DNA of 64,000 nucleotides from Sphingorhabdus sp. 109. GTDB taxonomy: Bacteria; Pseudomonadota; Alphaproteobacteria; Sphingomonadales; Sphingomonadaceae. The position numbers and the translations under genes are program-made. The stretch lies in NCBI RefSeq assembly GCF_902506555.1, contig NZ_LR732707.1, positions 2,441,290 to 2,505,289 on the forward strand, given 5' to 3'. Below, one piece after another: positions 53,728-61,985 of this stretch (position 1 is its first letter; each line of letters starts with the position of its first letter). The notes beneath the pieces were generated by a model. The model was not told the DNA's origin. It saw nothing but the letters and a program-made list of their open reading frames with translations, and ran no database searches.

Positions 53728-55194
53728 CTAGGCGAACAGATCCAGATAGGCCATCGCTTCGCGCAGCCCCGATGTGGCAGCAGCTTCCAGTCCCGCTTCA
53801 TAATCGCGTGTATGCTCGCCGGCAAAACGCAGACGGTCCATATAGGGTTCGGCCAGCCACGGATACATGTCCCGCGCGTCGCCGGGCCGCATGATATATT
53901 TATTGCCTTTGACAAATTTGTTCTGGCCCCAGCTATAGGCGCCAACAGGCATGATCGCACCTTTCATCGATGGACGCATCTTTTCCAGACGTGCCTGGGC
54001 AAAGGCCATCATTTCCTGTTCGGTCATGCTATCCATCGTGGCCGCCGCAGTACCATTCATCCAGACGTCCAGCCAGCTGACCTTGCCGTTTTCGTCATGG
54101 TTCGCCATGACCCGTTCGATCACATCATCGCTAACCAGTCCGGCCGGATGGCCATCATCTTCCCAATAGGGCTTGGTTGGAATGAAAAAGACATGGGTCG
54201 TGAGCGTATAAAGTGCATTATCGATCGCGGCTTTTTTGGGACCGGTCGGTGCTGGCGTAATCGCAATCGAGCGCAGGACCGAATAAGGCACCGTACAGAT
54301 GATGCTCTTGGCTCTCATTTTTGTGCCACTGGCCATGGTCACCGTTGCACCGTCTTTCTCGACATCGATAGCAACCACCGGATCACCGAGCATCGGCTCC
54401 GTTTTCAATAGGGTAGCGATCCGCTCGATCATGGTGAGCATCCCACCTTTGACATTATAGAAGCCGGCCGGACCGTTCGCCGCGTCATATACTTCCCGCA
54501 CCTTGTCTCCCTTTTTGGGCGTGTCAATGCCGGCAAATTCACGCATCTGGAAAAGCGCGGATGTCTGCCCGAGGCCCATGGTGTTGGAAGTGAGATCGAT
54601 AAGCCGCAGCGCTTCGTCAGACACGCCATTTTCCTTGAGATAGCGGTCCAGCGCGATATCGTAGTTCAGCATCTCTTCCGAGTTCCAGTTGGTCACGTCC
54701 TGGATCTTGTTGTTCTTCATTACGACCGGAAACTCGAGCTGTTCAGGCAATATGCCGCGTTCACTGCCGACAAGACGGTTGGCAGTCGATGTCTCCCAGG
54801 CATCGGGATGAACAAACTCGCCGTTGATATGGTAGCTGAATTTTTCTTTTCCCGGCGGCGCGATGAAGGGCACATCGGCTTCATGGGCGTAAGACAGGAT
54901 ATTGCCATAGTTCGGCCCGACGGTTGATGCACCGCAGTCAAACGTACCGTCAGCGGTCCGCAGGGTGAAGCACCGGCCGCCAAGCTGTTTGTCCGCTTCG
55001 ATCAGCTGGACATTCACACCTTCTGCCTCCAGCCGTAGCGCAGCCGAGATGCCGGCGATACCGCCGCCGATAACCAGGACATCCGTCTCCGTTACCGACC
55101 GGGCGTTTCGTGGTGCACAGCCCGCAATCAAGGCTGCTGACAGGCCGCCGATGATTACCTGGCGACGGTTTGTCATGAATGGGGGCTTTGACAT
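53728..55194 (-). CDS. Flavin amine oxidase family lipoprotein (copy 2)
   Basis: A 488-residue flavin amine oxidase-fold protein related to the one at 48666-50135. The N terminus has a twin arginine (TNRRQVIIGGLSAAL) and a lipobox IAGC (Cys26), so it is probably exported and lipid-anchored. The FAD motif is VLVIGGGIAGISAALRLEAEG, and the C-terminal FAD contact is LRFAGEHTRDYEAGLEAAATSG. It would dehydrogenate an amine or reduced ring. It begins a four-gene minus-strand stretch's downstream end: CoA transferase, secreted unknown, alpha/beta hydrolase, then this gene, with gaps of 31-88 bases. Confidence 0.85.
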   Translation of the reverse strand: MSKPPFMTNRRQVIIGGLSAALIAGCAPRNARSVTETDVLVIGGGIAGISAALRLEAEGVNVQLIEADKQLGGRCFTLRTADGTFDCGASTVGPNYGNILSYAHEADVPFIAPPGKEKFSYHINGEFVHPDAWETSTANRLVGSERGILPEQLEFPVVMKNNKIQDVTNWNSEEMLNYDIALDRYLKENGVSDEALRLIDLTSNTMGLGQTSALFQMREFAGIDTPKKGDKVREVYDAANGPAGFYNVKGGMLTMIERIATLLKTEPMLGDPVVAIDVEKDGATVTMASGTKMRAKSIICTVPYSVLRSIAITPAPTGPKKAAIDNALYTLTTHVFFIPTKPYWEDDGHPAGLVSDDVIERVMANHDENGKVSWLDVWMNGTAAATMDSMTEQEMMAFAQARLEKMRPSMKGAIMPVGAYSWGQNKFVKGNKYIMRPGDARDMYPWLAEPYMDRLRFAGEHTRDYEAGLEAAATSGLREAMAYLDLFA

Positions 55195-55257
55195 TGTCTT
55201 GGCTCTTTCGTTTGTGTGATTGATATAAATGGCAGAATATATACGGTTTTAGCGAGG

Positions 55258-56298
55258 TTACGGCGCGACTTTGACTCGCTGGGTCTGGCGCAATTCGTCA
55301 TCAAGCTTACCATCAAGGAAAGCGAGGATATCGCTCATCACCACATCTTCATTCTCGATATAGGGATAGTGCCCGAGCCCTTCATATTTGCGGATGGTCG
55401 TAGGTGCGCCCGTCATCCAGTGTTCAATGACATCAGCCTCGAGGTGCATGACGGTAGGATTGGACTGGCCCCAGAGGATGAGGGTGGGTGCGGTGATAGC
55501 GGCAAATATCGGCCGGGGATCGCCGGTTTTGAAATTATAGGCTCCCGGATCGGCATTCTCGGCCCTGCGATTGACATCATAGGCGAGGGTCACAAGCCAT
55601 TCGGGTGGCATATCGGGCGCGAAGAAATTTCGCGACAGCAGATTGGCCCAGAATTCGGGCGGCTTGATTTTCATTTTCGACCACTTGCGTTCTTCCGGTC
55701 GATCACGGTTGGGATCGCTTTGCACGGTTCGCGGCAAGCCTGCAGAGTTGATCAGAACCAAACGGCTGACGCGGTCGGGAAAATAGGAAGCGTAACGCGA
55801 TCCCGCGATCGCCCCGCTGGAAGTAGCTACGACATTCACCTTGTCGAGCTGCAGCTTTTCCAGCAATTTCGCGACCACTTCTGCGTTGCGGTTGAAAAAG
55901 TCTACACGCCCGCCGTTTAGGCTCTTTCCGTCGATACCGCTCAGCCCCAGGCTGGGAAAATCCGGCCGGATAACGCGATAATTATTCCTGACAAGCTCCG
56001 CAGCGACACCATCCCATGCCCGGAAATTCAAAAAAGAAGCATGCAACAGCACAACCGGTTCACCCTGCCCTTCGTCGGCATAATGTAGCGGAACGCCATC
56101 GACATCGAGATATCGCGAAGCGCTCGTTTCATATTTGGCCCGCAGATCGGCAAGACTGATCGATCCGGGCTCTGGTTTCGGCGAGGCGTAGGTGGCGGAT
56201 GATACTAATATCATCATCGCGAAAGCCAGCAACCGGAGTGCGTGCGGCAGCGACCGGGAACAGGAATTGTTTGCAGTCTTCAGTTTCGGGCCTGTCAT
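55258..56298 (-). CDS. Exported alpha/beta hydrolase
   Basis: A 346-residue alpha/beta hydrolase. A signal peptide (about residues 18-38, ATYASP) is followed by the HASFLNFRAW oxyanion region, the nucleophile elbow ATSSG (a variant of GxSxG), a likely acid in ILWGQSNPT or nearby, and the histidine GLGHYPYI. It resembles haloalkane dehalogenase or C-C hydrolase relatives in layout but I cannot assign a substrate. It lies 63 bases upstream of the flavin lipoprotein and 31 bases after the secreted unknown. Confidence 0.82.
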   Translation of the reverse strand: MTGPKLKTANNSCSRSLPHALRLLAFAMMILVSSATYASPKPEPGSISLADLRAKYETSASRYLDVDGVPLHYADEGQGEPVVLLHASFLNFRAWDGVAAELVRNNYRVIRPDFPSLGLSGIDGKSLNGGRVDFFNRNAEVVAKLLEKLQLDKVNVVATSSGAIAGSRYASYFPDRVSRLVLINSAGLPRTVQSDPNRDRPEERKWSKMKIKPPEFWANLLSRNFFAPDMPPEWLVTLAYDVNRRAENADPGAYNFKTGDPRPIFAAITAPTLILWGQSNPTVMHLEADVIEHWMTGAPTTIRKYEGLGHYPYIENEDVVMSDILAFLDGKLDDELRQTQRVKVAP

Positions 56299-56329
56299 TT
56301 GTCGCTCCTTGGTATTGACGGGAAATGGC

Positions 56330-56896
56330 TCAAGGTTGCCACTGCATTATAAGCTTGGCCGAGAGCGTCCATTTTCTGGAACTGTTGTGCGGTTTAACCT
56401 CCCTGATCATCGTCAGTTCGTTACCGTCACGTATATGGGTATAGCGTGATACAGGTGGGTTTTGGTCCAATCCGTGCGATGTATGCACCGCTTCACGGGC
56501 AGCAGTCCAATGCCGGTCATCCACAAATTCCAGACGCGTGGATTTGAAGAAATAGACTTTTTCCATTCCTCCGTAAAAATAGGACATCTGCATCTCGGCG
56601 GTCTGGCTGGCCGGGAAGATGACTTTCAGCGTTGAGAAGGCCGTGCCGTCATCCTGAACGAAAAGATTCGTTTCCATGAGAACATCATCATCGGGCTGAC
56701 ACTGAAAGCCCGCGTCGAACCGCGACGAGCGGAGAAGTCCGGTCTCGTTATATTGTTCGAACCGGCCAGTCCAATGGCCGGCCAGTGTACACATAGCGTC
56801 GATATATTCGGGTGCAGACTCCCCGGTATCGGCCGCGGAAAGCGGTGCGGCGGTCAGGGCTAGAGCGACAGACAATATGGCTTTCAAAGATTTCAT
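56330..56896 (-). CDS. Secreted protein of unknown function (DUF1579-like)
   Basis: A 188-residue exported protein with a signal to about residue 21 (PLSAAD). A conserved-looking opening LAGHWTGRFEQYNETG followed by alternating strands suggests a small beta-barrel of the lipocalin/DUF1579 type. Two cysteines (C36, C66) could pair. It sits between the CoA transferase and the alpha/beta hydrolase genes in one direction. No catalytic function is visible. Confidence 0.55.
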   Translation of the reverse strand: MKSLKAILSVALALTAAPLSAADTGESAPEYIDAMCTLAGHWTGRFEQYNETGLLRSSRFDAGFQCQPDDDVLMETNLFVQDDGTAFSTLKVIFPASQTAEMQMSYFYGGMEKVYFFKSTRLEFVDDRHWTAAREAVHTSHGLDQNPPVSRYTHIRDGNELTMIREVKPHNSSRKWTLSAKLIMQWQP

Positions 56897-56984
56897 ATTT
56901 CATTCCCGAAATCGCGAATTGCTCGGCCAGACCGGTCAAACCGGCCTCGGCCTGCTGTGCCAATGGCCGAAATTGCTATTCTGT

Positions 56985-58196
56985 TCATCCTATCACACCC
57001 TGCTTACGCAACGCCCTGACATCCGCTTCACCGTAGCCGAGATATTGCTGCAGGACGGTGTCGGTATGCGCGCCCAGCGAAGGTGGCGGCTCGACAGGTT
57101 GTCCGGCAAAGGGCACCGGTTGTCCGACCGTGCGAAGCCCGCGACCATGATCGATGAGCTGCGATCGCGCCTGCGTCTGGGTCGATTGCAGAGCATCACC
57201 GACCGAACGAATGGGACTATGGGGGATGCCCGCGCCATCGAATCTGTCTTCCCACTCTTCTGTCGACCGGGTCTTGAGGACCGGAATAATCTCTGCGAGC
57301 AGATTGTCGCGATCTTCAACCCGCCCCCGGTTGGTCTGCCACCGAACGGTCTGGCAAAGGTCAGGACGGCCCAGAGCCTGGCAGAAAGAATGAAACTGCT
57401 GATCATTGCCTACGGCAACAACAATATGACCGTTTGCCGTGTCAAAAACCTGATAGGGTACGATGCTGGGATGCGCGTTGCCCAACCGTTTTGGGGAGTC
57501 ACCGGTGGCAAGAAAATTCATCGCCTGATTGGCTAGTGTTGCCAGCTGACAGTCATGAAGAGCGACGTCCAGATGGGAACCGCTGCCAGTAGCTTCCGCT
57601 TTGCGCAACGCCGCTAGGATTGCGGTCGCGGCGTAGAGGCCGGTAAAAAGATCGGATACCGCCACCCCTACCTTCATAGGTTCATCGCCGGGACTGCCAG
57701 CTGGCTGACCGGTGATCGACATCAGGCCAGTCATCGCCTGTATAAGATAGTCATAGCCGGGCCGGTGACTATTCGGTCCAGTCTGCCCAAAACCGGTGAT
57801 CGAACAGTAGATTATCCGGGGATGCTCGGCGGAAACCGTCTCGTAGTCCAGTCCATATTTCGCGAGCCCGCCGACCTTGTAATTCTCGACTACGATATCG
57901 CACTGGCCAAGCAGCTTGCGGATCAGGCCGGCGCCCTCGGATGAGGCGATATTTATGGCGGCGGATTTCTTGTTGCGATTTGCCGTATGGAAATATGCGG
58001 CCTCGCCATCAACCGCGTATGGCGGCCCCCAGGAACGGGTATCGTCGCCCGAACCTGGCCGCTCCACCTTGATAACGTCTGCGCCATAATCAGCGAGCAA
58101 TTGTGTCGACCACGGACCCGCGAGAATCCTGGTCAGGTCCAGAACCTTCACACCGGCCAGAGGAAGTGACGCCGAATCATTCATGCGCTTGGTCAT
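56985..58196 (-). CDS. CaiB/BaiF family CoA transferase (second copy)
   Basis: A 403-residue class III CoA transferase. It shows VLDLTRILAGPWSTQLLADYGADVIKVERP, ITGFGQTGPNSHRPGYD and the catalytic aspartate segment GVAVSDLFTGLY (about D187). It diverges from the hydratase/lyase operon across 215 bases that hold an 18-base palindrome, so the two transcripts are probably co-regulated. Its acyl substrate may be a carboxylate released by the lyase, or succinate-type donor exchange; both are guesses. Confidence 0.9.
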   Translation of the reverse strand: MTKRMNDSASLPLAGVKVLDLTRILAGPWSTQLLADYGADVIKVERPGSGDDTRSWGPPYAVDGEAAYFHTANRNKKSAAINIASSEGAGLIRKLLGQCDIVVENYKVGGLAKYGLDYETVSAEHPRIIYCSITGFGQTGPNSHRPGYDYLIQAMTGLMSITGQPAGSPGDEPMKVGVAVSDLFTGLYAATAILAALRKAEATGSGSHLDVALHDCQLATLANQAMNFLATGDSPKRLGNAHPSIVPYQVFDTANGHIVVAVGNDQQFHSFCQALGRPDLCQTVRWQTNRGRVEDRDNLLAEIIPVLKTRSTEEWEDRFDGAGIPHSPIRSVGDALQSTQTQARSQLIDHGRGLRTVGQPVPFAGQPVEPPPSLGAHTDTVLQQYLGYGEADVRALRKQGVIG

Positions 58197-58411
58197 CTCT
58201 GAAAGTAAAATTCATCACTGATTCAAACCTTACCGAACCCACCATCAATCGCTGACGGCATTGAAATATATGTGCATTCTCCCCGCAACGCGGATGCAAG
58301 GATGTTGCAATCACCCAACATATGGTATATTAGTATACCATTATATTTTATATGGCCAGAAAAAATCGCGAGAGGTTTTGTCGGCCCGGAAATTTCTTTG
58401 TGAGGACATTA
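58197..58411. promoter_or_regulatory. Divergent region with 18-base GntR-like palindrome
   Basis: Arms TGGTATA (58323-58329) and TATACCA (58334-58340) with a 4-base spacer form a near-perfect palindrome in an A+T-rich patch, 72 bases before the large-subunit start. TNGTATACNA-like half-sites are usual for FCD-type GntR regulators. No GntR gene is in the window, so the regulator would be encoded elsewhere. TGAGGA before 58412 is the ribosome site. Confidence 0.5.
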
Positions 58412-59692
58412 ATGGCACAAACGCTGACACAGAAAATCATCGCCCGCGCATGTGGCCGCCCTTCGGTCAGCCCGGGCGAAATCGTGACGGTGAAAGTTGA
58501 CCTGCTAATGGGGCAAGACGCATCCGGTCCCCGGCGCTGGCGACCGCGGCTGGAGGAGCTTGGTGCCAAACTCTGGGATCCTTCAAAAGTCGTCGTGGTC
58601 TCAGACCATTATGTTCCGGCGGTCGATGCCCAATCGGCCGAAATACTCAGTATTTCCCGGCGCTTTGCACGGGACTATGGAGTGCAGAACTTCTTCGATA
58701 TGCAGGGCATCTCACACGCCATCATGCCCGAGCGCGGACTGCTGCGCCCTGGCATGTTCGTCGCGGGTGGTGACAGTCATACGCCCACCGCCGGTGCTTA
58801 CGGCTGCTATGCCGCCGGCTTCGGAGCAACCGACACAACAGCGATCGCGATAACCGGAGAAACCTGGACCACGGTACCCGAAACCATCAAGGTGCAGATA
58901 GACGGGGAGCTGGGCCCCGATATCACAGCCAAGGACGTCATGCTGTGGCTTTGCCGTGAAATGGGTATGGAAAACAGCTTCAAGTCGGTCGAATTCACAG
59001 GCTCGACGGTACGTGCAATGTCCATGTCGGAGCGGCTTGTCATGTCCAACATGGCTGCGGAGCTGGGTGCAGAAGCAGGTATTATCGCCGTCGACGACAT
59101 AACCATAGACGCTTTGAAATCGACCGGCGGAGATTATGAAGGTGCGGAAGCCTGGGTTGCAGATCCTGATGCCCGATATTGCGAGACCGTAACACTGGAC
59201 GCGAGCAGGCTTGGCCCACAGGTAGCAGCTCCCCATGCACCGGAGAACACGGATGACGTCGGAAAATTCGGCACGGTCAAAGTCGATCAATGCTATATCG
59301 GAGCCTGTGTCGGCGCCAAACTGGAGGACCTTCAGATGGCTGCCTCGATCTTGCGCGGTCAACGGGTGGCCCCCGATACGCGCCTGCTGGTCGCTCCTGC
59401 AACCGTCCGCGTGACGGAAAAAGCGGCGGCAGACGGAACGCTGGCGACGCTGACCGCCGCCGGCGCCATTTTACTACCATCGGGCTGCGGAGCCTGTGCT
59501 GGCATGGGGGCCGGAATCATTTCTGAAGGGGAAGTCTGCCTCTCCACCACCAATCGCAATTTCCAGGGGCGGATGGGCCACAAGGATGCCTCGGTATATC
59601 TCGCTTCGCCTTATACCGTCGCGGCATCGGCGGTGACCGGGCAGATAACCGATCCACGCGAATTACGCGCCAGCACAAGGAGCGCAGCATGA
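58412..59692 (+). CDS. Aconitase-type hydratase large subunit (isopropylmalate/dimethylmaleate/maleate hydratase-like)
   Basis: A 426-residue large subunit of a two-subunit aconitase-family hydro-lyase. The 4Fe-4S cysteines are C299 (YIGACVG), C359 and C362 (SGCGACAG), and the active-site GGDSHTPTAGAYG segment spans 119-131. Length and two-subunit form match LeuC/HACN-type enzymes, which include isopropylmalate isomerase, maleate hydratase and dimethylmaleate hydratase. I chose ATG 58412, with TGAGGA 6 bases upstream. Operon partners (small subunit, methylisocitrate/dimethylmalate lyase-type enzyme, cyclic amidases) speak against leucine biosynthesis and for hydration of a substituted maleate. 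Confidence 0.85.
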   Translation: MAQTLTQKIIARACGRPSVSPGEIVTVKVDLLMGQDASGPRRWRPRLEELGAKLWDPSKVVVVSDHYVPAVDAQSAEILSISRRFARDYGVQNFFDMQGISHAIMPERGLLRPGMFVAGGDSHTPTAGAYGCYAAGFGATDTTAIAITGETWTTVPETIKVQIDGELGPDITAKDVMLWLCREMGMENSFKSVEFTGSTVRAMSMSERLVMSNMAAELGAEAGIIAVDDITIDALKSTGGDYEGAEAWVADPDARYCETVTLDASRLGPQVAAPHAPENTDDVGKFGTVKVDQCYIGACVGAKLEDLQMAASILRGQRVAPDTRLLVAPATVRVTEKAAADGTLATLTAAGAILLPSGCGACAGMGAGIISEGEVCLSTTNRNFQGRMGHKDASVYLASPYTVAASAVTGQITDPRELRASTRSAA

Positions 59693-60177
59693 TCATCGCA
59701 GGGCGCGCCTGGGTTTTCGGCGACAAGATCGACACGGATGTACTGGCACCTGGCTATGCCATGAAATTGCCCCCCGAGGGACTGGCCCAGCACTGTCTGG
59801 AAGCCGTTGATCCCAATTTCGCGAAATCGGTACAGCCGGGAGACATCGTCGTAGCCGGTGCCAATTTCGGCCTCGGGTCCAGCCGCGAACAAGCGGCTAT
59901 TTCACTTGCAACCTTGGGCGTTGGCGCCGTGCTGGCAAAATCCTTTGCGCGGATATTTTACCGCAATGCGATCAATATCGGCCTGCCGGTTGTAACCATC
60001 GACCTGACGCAGGAAATTGCTGCGGGAGATCTGCTGAAACTTAACCTGGCGGCGGGCTCCATGACCCGCCTGAAAGATGGCTATCATCGAGATTTACAAC
60101 CGATGCCACCGCATATCATCGATATTCTCGAAGCTGGCGGCCTGATGGCGCAACTGAAACGGAAGAGAGGCCTCTAG
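59689..60177 (+). CDS. Aconitase-type hydratase small subunit
   Basis: A 162-residue swivel-domain subunit with the family motifs GDKIDTDVLAPG (near residue 11) and GANFGLGSSREQA (57-69), which provide substrate-binding residues. The length is that of LeuD/HACN small subunits. It overlaps the large subunit by ATGA and abuts the lyase gene. Together with the large subunit it should form the hydratase; specificity is set by a loop that I cannot interpret without alignment. Confidence 0.88.
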   Translation: MIIAGRAWVFGDKIDTDVLAPGYAMKLPPEGLAQHCLEAVDPNFAKSVQPGDIVVAGANFGLGSSREQAAISLATLGVGAVLAKSFARIFYRNAINIGLPVVTIDLTQEIAAGDLLKLNLAAGSMTRLKDGYHRDLQPMPPHIIDILEAGGLMAQLKRKRGL

Positions 60178-61068
60178 ATGGCTCTGATGCAGGCACTGCA
60201 AGGACCGGACGGGGTGATCGCCCCGGGTGTCTATGACGCGCTGACGGCGCTTCTGGCCGAGCAGGCCGGGTTCAGCGCCGCTTATATATCGGGTGCGTCA
60301 GTGTCCTACACGCTCCTCGGACGACCGGATCTCGGCTTTGTCTCTCTCTCGCAGCTGGCCGAAGCCGTCGAGCGCATGCGCCAGCGGGTCACAATCGACC
60401 TGATCGTCGATGCGGACACCGGTTTTGGCAACGCGCTGAATGTCATCCATACAACCCGGATGCTAGAGCGGGCCGGGGCCAGTGCCATCCAGCTCGAAGA
60501 TCAGAAAATGCCGAAACGATGCGGCCATCTAGGTGGCAAACAGCTGGTGACCGCAGCTGAAATGGTCGGCAAGGTGAAAGCCGCAACGGATGCCCGCACC
60601 AGCGAAGACACGCTGATAATCGCCCGCACCGATGGCATCGCTGTCGAGGGACTAAATGCCGCACTGGATCGGGCCATGGCTTACAAGGAGGCTGGCGCGG
60701 ACATATTGTTTGTCGAGGCCCCGCAATCCGCCGAGGATATGACCCTGATCGTGAAAACTTTTGATGGCACCATCCCGCTACTGGCAAATATGGTCGATGG
60801 CGGCGACCCCGCCGTGCATAACGCGTCGGCTTTGCACAAGGCAGGTTATTCTCTGGTCATCACGGCCGGCAGCCTGACCCGGGCGATGGCCTTTGCCGCC
60901 GACCAGCTGTTACATCAACTACGCAAAGCCGGAACCACCGCTGCCTGCAGCGAGAAGATGTTCAGCTTCGCCGGTCTCAACCAACGCATCGGCCTTCCCG
61001 AAATGCTCGCACGCAGCGTATCTTACGCGTCGGACGCAGTCGAAATTCAGGATCAGGAGAACAAATGA
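60178..61068 (+). CDS. Isocitrate lyase/PEP mutase family lyase (2,3-dimethylmalate or 2-methylisocitrate lyase-like)
   Basis: A 296-residue lyase of the ICL/PEPM superfamily. Metal-binding DADTGFG (78-84), EDQ (107-109) and the catalytic PKRCGH (C115) are intact, which marks C-C lyases of the methylisocitrate/dimethylmalate type rather than PEP mutases. It would split a 2-hydroxy dicarboxylate to a 2-oxo acid and a carboxylate. The gene directly follows the small subunit stop, and its own end overlaps the first PuuE-like gene by ATGA. The three-gene order hydratase large, small, lyase parallels the last steps of clostridial nicotinate fermentation. Confidence 0.85.
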   Translation: MALMQALQGPDGVIAPGVYDALTALLAEQAGFSAAYISGASVSYTLLGRPDLGFVSLSQLAEAVERMRQRVTIDLIVDADTGFGNALNVIHTTRMLERAGASAIQLEDQKMPKRCGHLGGKQLVTAAEMVGKVKAATDARTSEDTLIIARTDGIAVEGLNAALDRAMAYKEAGADILFVEAPQSAEDMTLIVKTFDGTIPLLANMVDGGDPAVHNASALHKAGYSLVITAGSLTRAMAFAADQLLHQLRKAGTTAACSEKMFSFAGLNQRIGLPEMLARSVSYASDAVEIQDQENK

Positions 61069-61985
61069 AAGACCCTCAAATATACGGCTACTGGCCCTAT
61101 CGCGATCGCCCCAGAATAAAATGGCCCGGCGATAAAAAATTGGCATTCTGGGTTGCGCCCAATATCGAATATTACGAGCTGCACCCGCCAAAAAATCCGC
61201 ACCGCAGTCCCTGGGCCAGACCGAACCCGGACATCGTCAACTATGCCTATCGGGATCATGGCAATCGGGTAGGAAACTGGCGTCTGATCGAGGCGATGGA
61301 AAAATATAGCATCCCCGGTACGGTGAGCCTGTCGGTGGCGATGTGCGATCATTTCCCCGAAATGATTGATACGGTAAATAACTTGGGATGGGAGTTCTTT
61401 TCCCACGGCGTTTACAATACCCGATACGCCTATGGCATGGATCGGGCGCAGGAACGCCAGATGCTCCAGTATACCGTCGACCGGATCAAGGCACAGACCG
61501 GCCAGCAGACGCGCGGCTATCTCGCGCCAGCGCTCACGCATACGGTTCACACGATCGAACTGTTGGCGGAACTGGGTTTCAACTATTCCTGCGACCTGTT
61601 CCAGGATGACCAGCCACAACCGCTGAATGTACCGGGCAACCCGCTTGTCTCGATGCCCTATTCGCTGGAAGTGAACGACCATTATGCCTTCAACGTATTC
61701 GGCCTGTCGCCACAACAATATACCGATGTGCTGAAACGACAGTTTGACACGTTGCTGGAAGAAGGCGGCACGTCTGGCACGGTAATGTGCATCCCGATCC
61801 ACGCCTATCTGGTTGGCCGGTCACACCGCATCAGCCCGTTTGAAGAAATCCTCCGCTACGCTGACGAACATAAGGATGACATCTGGATAACAAGGGCCGG
61901 TGATATCGCCGACCATTATCTGGCCAATCATTATGATGACGCCCGCACCCATATTGCCCAGTTTGGAGGTTCAGATGCCACTTGA
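61065..61985 (+). CDS. PuuE/cyclic-imidase-like NodB-fold hydrolase (copy 2)
   Basis: A 306-residue PuuE-branch protein. The usual NodB TFDD is NIE (E35), motif-2 histidine H114 (FSHG), QDDQP (180-184) and late histidine H246 (IPIHAYLVGRS) are all present, so it should be catalytically competent. Likely chemistry is opening of a cyclic imide or ureide. The gene is coupled upstream to the lyase gene (ATGA) and overlaps the next PuuE-like gene by 11 bases. No signal peptide. Confidence 0.82.
   Translation: MKDPQIYGYWPYRDRPRIKWPGDKKLAFWVAPNIEYYELHPPKNPHRSPWARPNPDIVNYAYRDHGNRVGNWRLIEAMEKYSIPGTVSLSVAMCDHFPEMIDTVNNLGWEFFSHGVYNTRYAYGMDRAQERQMLQYTVDRIKAQTGQQTRGYLAPALTHTVHTIELLAELGFNYSCDLFQDDQPQPLNVPGNPLVSMPYSLEVNDHYAFNVFGLSPQQYTDVLKRQFDTLLEEGGTSGTVMCIPIHAYLVGRSHRISPFEEILRYADEHKDDIWITRAGDIADHYLANHYDDARTHIAQFGGSDAT

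Noticed and set aside
58412-60177. Leucine biosynthesis leuCD
   Set aside because: Short HACN-type subunits beside a methylisocitrate/dimethylmalate-type lyase and cyclic amidases do not fit leucine synthesis; no leuA or leuB is nearby.
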